This document shows positions 59,260-64,000 of a stretch of 64,000 nucleotides of DNA, one piece after another. The notes under the pieces are model-generated. The model saw only the letters and a program-made list of their open reading frames with translations, was not told the DNA's origin and did not search any database. This stretch comes from GCA-2683135 sp964507445 (GTDB lineage Bacteria; Planctomycetota; GCA-002687715): assembly GCA_964507445.1 (NCBI GenBank), contig CAZDQF010000003.1, positions 124,001-188,000 on the forward strand, written 5' to 3'. Each line of letters opens with the position of its first letter. The stretch's first letter is position 1. The position numbers and the translations under genes are program-made.

Positions 59260-61332
59260 ATGAGCAAGACGATCGTGCCCCTGTTCGCGGTGCTGCTGGC
59301 CGTCGTGGTCGGCCTCGGCCTCATGCTGGGCGGATTCTTCGAACCGTCCGGAGAGCCGGAACCGGCGGACATCCGGGTCAACGAGACCCCTCGGCCGCGC
59401 GTCGAGAAGTCGACGCCTGGCTCCGAGACCCCGTCCGTCGACGGAGGCATTGAGACCTCGCGCTTCTCCGCCGCCAGGGATCAGGCCAGCGTGCGCCAGC
59501 GACTGGACGGGGAATCCACGGGGATCGTGGCGGAGGGCGTGGTCCTGGACCCGAACGGCGCCCCCCTGGCGGACGCCCAGGTCGCCCTCATACACGACGT
59601 CAGTCAGGTCAAGACCCGGCCTCAGGACGGGGAGCTGCTGCTGGAGTTGACCACCACGGAGGACGGGCGTTTTGCCTTCGAGAACCTCGAGATGCTGGAG
59701 GCCTACATCATCAGGGCTTCGCACCAGGAGTACACCACCGTCCGGGTGCACCCCATCGAACCGCGGGTCCCCAGCTCCCTCTCCCAGCGCATTCAATTGG
59801 AGGTCGGCGTATCCCTCAAGGGCAACGTCGTGGACTCTTCCAGGAGCCCCGTGGCGGGCGCCGAGGTCTCGGTCTACGACCTGAACGTGAGCAGCCTCGA
59901 CCCACGAGCCCAGCCGGAGCGACGCAGCCTGTCCAACCCCGATGGGACGTACACGGTGTCGAACCTGAAACCCGGGCTCAAGCGCATCCTGGTGCGCAAG
60001 GCCGGGTACTCGACGGAAGGACGTAACGGCTACAACCTGGCCGACGGCGAGACCTCAGGCGACGTCAACTTCATCCTCGGCGAGGGCACCATGATCAGCG
60101 GCGTCGTGCTCGACCGGAGGTCGGGTCAGCCCGTACCCGGCGCCCTGGTGAACGCTCGCGTGGTGACTCTGATCGGAGCCCAGAACACGCCGCCTCCCGA
60201 CGCGGACACCAAGCCGGACGGGCCCCCGGATCGAACCCAGGGGGAGTTCAACAACCGGCGCCCGCTGAACAGCCGGGTCGGCTCCAGCCGGGCCTTCCAC
60301 GTGGAGACACAGGCCACGGATGAAGAGGGCCGGTTCCGACTCAACGGGTTGCTCCGTGGGCGCTACATCCTCTCCGCTAACGCCAAGGGGTATGAGACCA
60401 ACAACGGCAAGCCGGTGAAGTCCGGAGACGAGAACGTCGAGGTGAAGCTGCTCCCCAGCCCGCGCATCAACGGGACGGTGGTGGATGACCTGACCGGCGA
60501 ACCGGTGACCCTGTTCAGCGTCGCCAGCTCCAACACCCCGAACCCGGCGTTCATCCCACGCCGATCCAGACAACGGTTCGAGGACCCGGGCGGTCGCTTC
60601 ACCTACGTGGACCTGAGACCGGGCACCCACTATCTGGTGGCGAACGCGGACGGCTACGCAGGCGGGCGTTCGGAGCCGGTGACCATCACCGCGGAAGAGG
60701 AACGCCGCGGGATCGTCATCCGATTGGTGAAGGGCTGCAGGCTCTCCGGCCTCGTCACCGACGGAAAGGGCGAGCCCATCAGCGGCGCCCGCATCTCCCT
60801 GGACCAACCGGCCACCGCCGGCGCCGACCCCGCAGGGGAGCTGTTCCGGCAGATGATCGCGCGCCAGATGCGGAAGACCGGCATGCGCTCCAGCAAGACC
60901 GGGGAGGACGGACGATGGACCATGGAGAACGTCCTCGGCGGCACCTACATCCTGAAGGTGGAGCATCCTGAATTCACCAACGCCGAGAGCTCCCCCATCC
61001 AGTGCCCCGACAGCGGCGAACTTCAGGCCCCTGCCGTGACCCTCACCCAGGGCGGCGGGATCGCGGGCGTGGTCCGCAAGGAAGACGGGACCCCGGACAC
61101 CAAGGCCACGGTCATGATCTCGAGCGATGACCCGCGCAACCCGTACAACACGTCCCTACAGACCGGGCCCGACGGGCGGTTCAGGGTCAAGGGGCTCAAG
61201 CCGGGCAGCTACCGGGTGATCGTCGCTCAGCGAAACGGCGAGTTCGACCTCCTGAAGATCCTCCAGAGCCGCAACGATCCGGGGACCCTGGTCACCGTGG
61301 AGGACGGAGCGACCGTCGAGCTGGAGCGCTGA
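59260..61332 (+). CDS. Membrane-anchored protein with repeated carboxypeptidase-regulatory-like (CarboxypepD_reg) domains
   Basis: 690 residues from the ATG at 59260 (GGAGA upstream; the longer frame lacks a ribosome site). One N-terminal membrane helix (IVPLFAVLLAVVVGLGLMLGGFF) and a charged linker are followed by at least six Ig-like units. Each unit opens with a V-x-G-x-V-x-D pattern and ends in a GxY-x-V strand. Examples are AEGVVLDPNGAPLADAQVALI, LKGNVVDSSRSPVAGAEVSVYD, ISGVVLDRRSGQPVPGALVNARV, INGTVVDDLTGEPV, LSGLVTDGKGEPISGARISL and IAGVVRKEDGTPDTKATVMI. It is located in the periplasm and anchored at the inner membrane. The domains are binding modules; the partner is unknown. Confidence 0.85.
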   Translation: MSKTIVPLFAVLLAVVVGLGLMLGGFFEPSGEPEPADIRVNETPRPRVEKSTPGSETPSVDGGIETSRFSAARDQASVRQRLDGESTGIVAEGVVLDPNGAPLADAQVALIHDVSQVKTRPQDGELLLELTTTEDGRFAFENLEMLEAYIIRASHQEYTTVRVHPIEPRVPSSLSQRIQLEVGVSLKGNVVDSSRSPVAGAEVSVYDLNVSSLDPRAQPERRSLSNPDGTYTVSNLKPGLKRILVRKAGYSTEGRNGYNLADGETSGDVNFILGEGTMISGVVLDRRSGQPVPGALVNARVVTLIGAQNTPPPDADTKPDGPPDRTQGEFNNRRPLNSRVGSSRAFHVETQATDEEGRFRLNGLLRGRYILSANAKGYETNNGKPVKSGDENVEVKLLPSPRINGTVVDDLTGEPVTLFSVASSNTPNPAFIPRRSRQRFEDPGGRFTYVDLRPGTHYLVANADGYAGGRSEPVTITAEEERRGIVIRLVKGCRLSGLVTDGKGEPISGARISLDQPATAGADPAGELFRQMIARQMRKTGMRSSKTGEDGRWTMENVLGGTYILKVEHPEFTNAESSPIQCPDSGELQAPAVTLTQGGGIAGVVRKEDGTPDTKATVMISSDDPRNPYNTSLQTGPDGRFRVKGLKPGSYRVIVAQRNGEFDLLKILQSRNDPGTLVTVEDGATVELER

Positions 61333-61351
61333 GGAGGCCGCCGGAGAGGCC

Positions 61352-63334
61352 TCAGTACTCCACGGCCACGGACCGGACCAGCTCGGCGAGCCGCTCCAGG
61401 TCCCGCAAGTCCATGGTCTCCACGCGCGTGTGGGAACAACGCTGGGGCCATGACAACGGGCAGTTCACCGCCCCCCGAGGGACGAAGCGGCTGCCGTCGT
61501 TGCCGCCGCCCATGATCCCCACGCCGAGGGGTATGCCACGGCCCTCGGCGATCCCTCGCACCCGGCCCAGCACCGTCGGCAGGGTGATGGCGCTGCTGTC
61601 CATGGCGCGGAGCACGGGCCCGGCGCCCAGCCTCGCGTATACGAACGGGTGGTCCTCCCTCGGGTTGTCCGAGGTGACGAACGTGTCCACCGGAAAGACG
61701 GCCTCGGGGACCGTGGCGAGGCGGCGCGCCAGCGCCTCGGCGCCATGAAGCCCGGTCTCCTCGCGGGTGACCCAGGCGAAGATCACCTTCCGATCCAGGG
61801 CCTCCAGGTCCAGGTCCTTGATCGCCATGACGAGCGCCGCACAGCCGACCCGGTCATCGAGGGAGCGACCGGAGGCCCGATGGGCGCCGAGGCGCAGGAA
61901 CTCCTTGGGCACCGTCGCGGGCTGTCCGGGGGTGACCCCCAGGGCCTCCGTCTTCTCCCGAGAGTCCGTCCCCAGGTCGAGCCAGAGCTCCTCGCCGACC
62001 ACCACCGAGACCCCGGGGATCACGCCCGTGGGCATCACCAGCTCCATGGCGCTCCACCCGTACAGCGACACGTACAGTCCTCCCCGTGGCCTGAGCAGGC
62101 AACGGCCATCGTCCCCGATCCTCTGGACGACGAAGCCCACCTCGTCCATGTGTGCGATGAACAGCAGGCTCCGCGCTCCCTGCCCGACGGTGAGGGTCAT
62201 GTTGCCGGCCTCGTCGACCTCGGGACGGGCGCTGCCCTGCAGCATGCGATTGAGGAAGAACCGGAGGGTGTTGCGCACACCTTCTTCGTGGCCCGACACT
62301 CCGCTCACCGCCGTGAGCCCCGCCAGGTAGGTCACGGCGTCTTCGTGGGTGATGGCCGCCGCGTCATTCGGCATGGTGTGGACCATGGACGCCGGCCACT
62401 GGATCTCCGATGCACCCGCGGTCACGCCCATCAACCCGGAAGCGATGTGATCCGCCAACGCTTCCACATCCGCGGCGCGCACCATCTCAACGGGAGTCCC
62501 CAGGTAACGGGTCCGCAATGAGAGCCTCTCCAGCTCGGGAACCCCGGTCGACCCACCAGCGGTGGTCACCGCCTGCTCGGAGTTCCCACCGGGCTGCACG
62601 ACGTGAGCCCGCTCCGGCTGGAGCCCATGAATGACCCCTCGCCAGCCCAATCCCAGCGGACGCCCGCCCAGGCGACTCTGGGCGACGAAGACCACCGCCA
62701 GATCTCTGGGAAACGCTTCCTTGGGGACGCTTCGCAATGCAGAGAGGGTGGCCGCCAGGATGCAACGCCGGGCCACGCCGGGACCCGCCAGCGCGCCACC
62801 CAAGACCACCAACTCCCGCGAAGTCACCGGGTCCAGGAGGGCGATGCCCATCCCGGCGACGTCCTCGACGGAGTCCGCGCCCACGTCCACGAACAGGTGC
62901 TCTTCGGTCACCCTGTCGGGTCGGGCGCCGCCGAGATGCACGCTCTTCGCCAACACCACAGCCGGGACCTGTCCCTTCGTTCCGTGCACACGAACCGGAC
63001 GCCCCTCGAGTCGCGCCGCCGCCGAACCCCCGCGGCCGGTCACGGAGCGCAGCCTCAGGTATCCATCGGGCCGGATGCCGGAGACCACGAACCCCCCATC
63101 GTCCACCGCCACCGCCAGCACGCGGGTCACGACGGCCCCCTCCGCGGACACGATGAGGCTCCCGTAGGCGTCCCGCCGCTTCGCCAGACCGGGCGGCAAC
63201 TTCCGGGCGACCACGTCCATCAAACCCTGCTCGCGACCGGTCACCGCGGGGGGGGCCCACAGCTCCACGAAGGACACCGGGGGCATGGGAATGGCGGCGA
63301 TGAAGGCCGTCAGCAAGTTCAGTGTGAGGGTCAT
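61352..63334 (-). CDS. Double-domain M42 peptidase: inactive N-terminal half, intact C-terminal aminopeptidase half
   Basis: 660 residues from the ATG at 63334. The C-terminal half (about 335-660) is a complete M42/glutamyl-aminopeptidase-like enzyme. The His ligand is in IAHMDEVGF (H395), bridging Asp in SLDDRVG (D494), Glu pair in TREETGLHGAE (E525, E526), Asp549 in FPVDTFV, and the last His in SHTRVE (H635). The N-terminal half (about 20-330) has the same fold order but every ligand is lost: AHMDEVGF is AVAVDDGGF, the DDR position is GPG, and EE is SR. It therefore looks like a fused duplicate in which one half is a pseudoenzyme. M42 peptidases form large oligomeric cages that trim peptides. 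Confidence 0.88.
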   Translation of the reverse strand: MTLTLNLLTAFIAAIPMPPVSFVELWAPPAVTGREQGLMDVVARKLPPGLAKRRDAYGSLIVSAEGAVVTRVLAVAVDDGGFVVSGIRPDGYLRLRSVTGRGGSAAARLEGRPVRVHGTKGQVPAVVLAKSVHLGGARPDRVTEEHLFVDVGADSVEDVAGMGIALLDPVTSRELVVLGGALAGPGVARRCILAATLSALRSVPKEAFPRDLAVVFVAQSRLGGRPLGLGWRGVIHGLQPERAHVVQPGGNSEQAVTTAGGSTGVPELERLSLRTRYLGTPVEMVRAADVEALADHIASGLMGVTAGASEIQWPASMVHTMPNDAAAITHEDAVTYLAGLTAVSGVSGHEEGVRNTLRFFLNRMLQGSARPEVDEAGNMTLTVGQGARSLLFIAHMDEVGFVVQRIGDDGRCLLRPRGGLYVSLYGWSAMELVMPTGVIPGVSVVVGEELWLDLGTDSREKTEALGVTPGQPATVPKEFLRLGAHRASGRSLDDRVGCAALVMAIKDLDLEALDRKVIFAWVTREETGLHGAEALARRLATVPEAVFPVDTFVTSDNPREDHPFVYARLGAGPVLRAMDSSAITLPTVLGRVRGIAEGRGIPLGVGIMGGGNDGSRFVPRGAVNCPLSWPQRCSHTRVETMDLRDLERLAELVRSVAVEY

Positions 63335-63395
63335 GGCGCGGACTCCGAGCGTGGGCGAACATCCTACTGCCACGCCATCTCAGGCTCTTTCGGGG

Positions 63396-63440
63396 GCAAA
63401 AAGGCCGTTTTTTGCGTCAAAAACAGTGTTTTTTAGGCTC
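63396..63440 (+). promoter_or_regulatory. Promoter and palindromes upstream of the HU-like gene
   Basis: TTGCGT (63412-63417) and TAGGCT (63434-63439) lie 16 bases apart. The spacer is almost entirely a perfect palindrome, AAAAACA-G-TGTTTTT (63419-63433). A second inverted repeat, GCAAAAA/TTTTTGC (63396-63415), overlaps the -35. These A/T tracts stand out in a GC-rich region and could bind a regulator, possibly HU itself. Confidence 0.55.
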
Positions 63441-63532
63441 GCGCCCCTTGCGAACAGCTGACCCGCTCCCGACAATTTGCTCGGGAGGGGCCTGTCTCGC
63501 CCCCAGGTAAAACGGAGTTTCGAGGAGATCCG

Positions 63533-63856
63533 ATGGCCAAGAAGACTACGGACAAGAAGCCTTTGACCAAGTCCCAGGTAATGAGCACGCTGGCCGAGAG
63601 CACCGGCCTCCCGAAGAAGGACGTGAGCACCATCTTCGAGGAGCTGGGCGGCCTCATCGGCAAGCAGTTGGGGCGGCGGGGCCCGGGCACCTTCACGGTT
63701 CCCGGCCTCATGAAGGTGCGCGTGGTTCGCAAGCCCGCGACCAAGGCGCGCGAGGGCCGGAACCCCTTCACCGGGGAGATGACCACTTTCGCCGCCAAGC
63801 CCGCGCGCAACGTCGTGAAGATCACGCCGCTCAAGGGTCTGAAGGACATGGTCTGA
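63533..63856 (+). CDS. HU-family DNA-binding protein
   Basis: 107 residues with ribosome site GAGGAG. Basic N-terminus (AKKTTDKKPLTKSQVM), then the HU/IHF fold: STLAESTGLPKKDVSTIFEELGGLIGKQL and the strands FTVPGLMKVRVV. The DNA-binding arm region (RKPATKAREGRNPFTGEMTTFAAKPARNVVKITPLKGLKDMV) follows, with the GRNPxTGE motif. The Pro at the arm tip of typical HU is replaced in this variant (AKPARNVV). It bends and compacts DNA in the nucleoid. It stands alone with its own promoter. Confidence 0.93.
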   Translation: MAKKTTDKKPLTKSQVMSTLAESTGLPKKDVSTIFEELGGLIGKQLGRRGPGTFTVPGLMKVRVVRKPATKAREGRNPFTGEMTTFAAKPARNVVKITPLKGLKDMV

Positions 63857-63864
63857 GACCCACC

Positions 63865-63890
63865 CGATGGCCACCTCCGGGTGGCCGTCG
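63865..63890 (+). terminator. Terminator hairpin of the HU-like gene
   Basis: CGATGGCCACC (63865-63875) pairs with GGTGGCCGTCG (63880-63890) with one G-U pair and the four-base loop TCCG, nine bases after the stop. The remaining 110 bases to the window end show no gene. Confidence 0.65.
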
Positions 63891-64000
63891 GAGACGGAGG
63901 TCTGAGGAGGGAGTCGCACCTCACAACGCTCCTGGGCTCGTCCCGGAAGCAGGGGGCGGCTCCCTCTTCTCATGGGTCCCGGTTGGCGGCTTGATCCGCC

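Noticed and set aside
63891..64000. GC-rich inverted segments at the window end
   Set aside because: Short complementary stretches exist (GAGGGAG with CTCCCTC), but the sequence is cut by the window edge and no gene or RNA family is recognised.

Overview
The window is a visibly GC-rich, gene-dense stretch of a bacterial chromosome. I infer a planctomycete. The basis is the PSCyt1/PSCyt2/PSD1 (DUF1549/DUF1553) protein next to a Tat-exported DUF1501 protein, a secreted sulfatase, many large secreted repeat or beta-propeller proteins, and a Gram-negative-type envelope (TolC-type efflux, Mla lipid transport). This is family-level inference; no 16S gene is present. I saw no phage, insertion sequence or CRISPR array, and no gene-free gap longer than about 200 bases.

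Layout. 1-3.3 kb: the 5' part of a class IV aminotransferase and a large secreted Ig/PKD-like protein. 3.4-8.7 kb: a TolC / HlyD adaptor / LolD-type ATPase / MacB-type permease efflux operon. 8.9-11 kb: TatD nuclease and an RlmD/TrmA-family RNA methyltransferase. 11-13.4 kb: two adjacent phosphofructokinases whose active-site residues predict ATP and PPi use. 13.5-16.7 kb: an ArsR-methyltransferase fusion, S-adenosylhomocysteine hydrolase and an alpha/beta hydrolase in an overlapping operon. 16.7-19.6 kb: macro-domain protein, tRNA-Leu, sulfotransferase, secreted propeller. 19.8-21.8 kb: smpB, tmRNA, a DUF2058-like gene and a membrane-anchored redoxin with an in-frame TGA at its active-site Cys position (predicted selenoprotein). 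21.8-25.9 kb: mnmG-ferredoxin-pnp. 26-34.5 kb: zincin-like protein, XdhC, hybrid histidine kinase, serA, lysine 6-transaminase, HEAT/TPR protein. 34.5-40.8 kb: a secreted unknown, a parvulin chaperone and three glycosyltransferases. 40.8-47.9 kb: CDP-alcohol phosphatidyltransferase, a divergent SHMT, and a RsbW-like kinase / STAS / MlaE / MlaF / MlaD / TPR lipoprotein operon. 48-53.5 kb: two tRNA-Arg, then an iron-type ABC importer with a sulfatase between binding protein and permease, and a SEC-C protein. 53.5-59.1 kb: PSCyt/PSD1, DUF1501, DUF2007, tRNA-His, tRNA-Lys. 59.3-64 kb: a membrane-anchored CarboxypepD-repeat protein, a double-domain M42 peptidase with a degenerate N-terminal half, and an HU-type DNA-binding protein.

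Three points stand out. First, the redoxin TGA falls exactly at the first Cys of the WCxxC position and is followed by a hairpin that fits the bacterial SECIS pattern. Second, the Mla phospholipid transport operon begins with a RsbW-like kinase and a STAS protein that keeps the phosphorylatable Ser, suggesting partner-switch control of lipid transport. Third, at least seven genes carry TANNNT only 6-8 bases before the start codon with no Shine-Dalgarno sequence, which points to widespread leaderless transcription.
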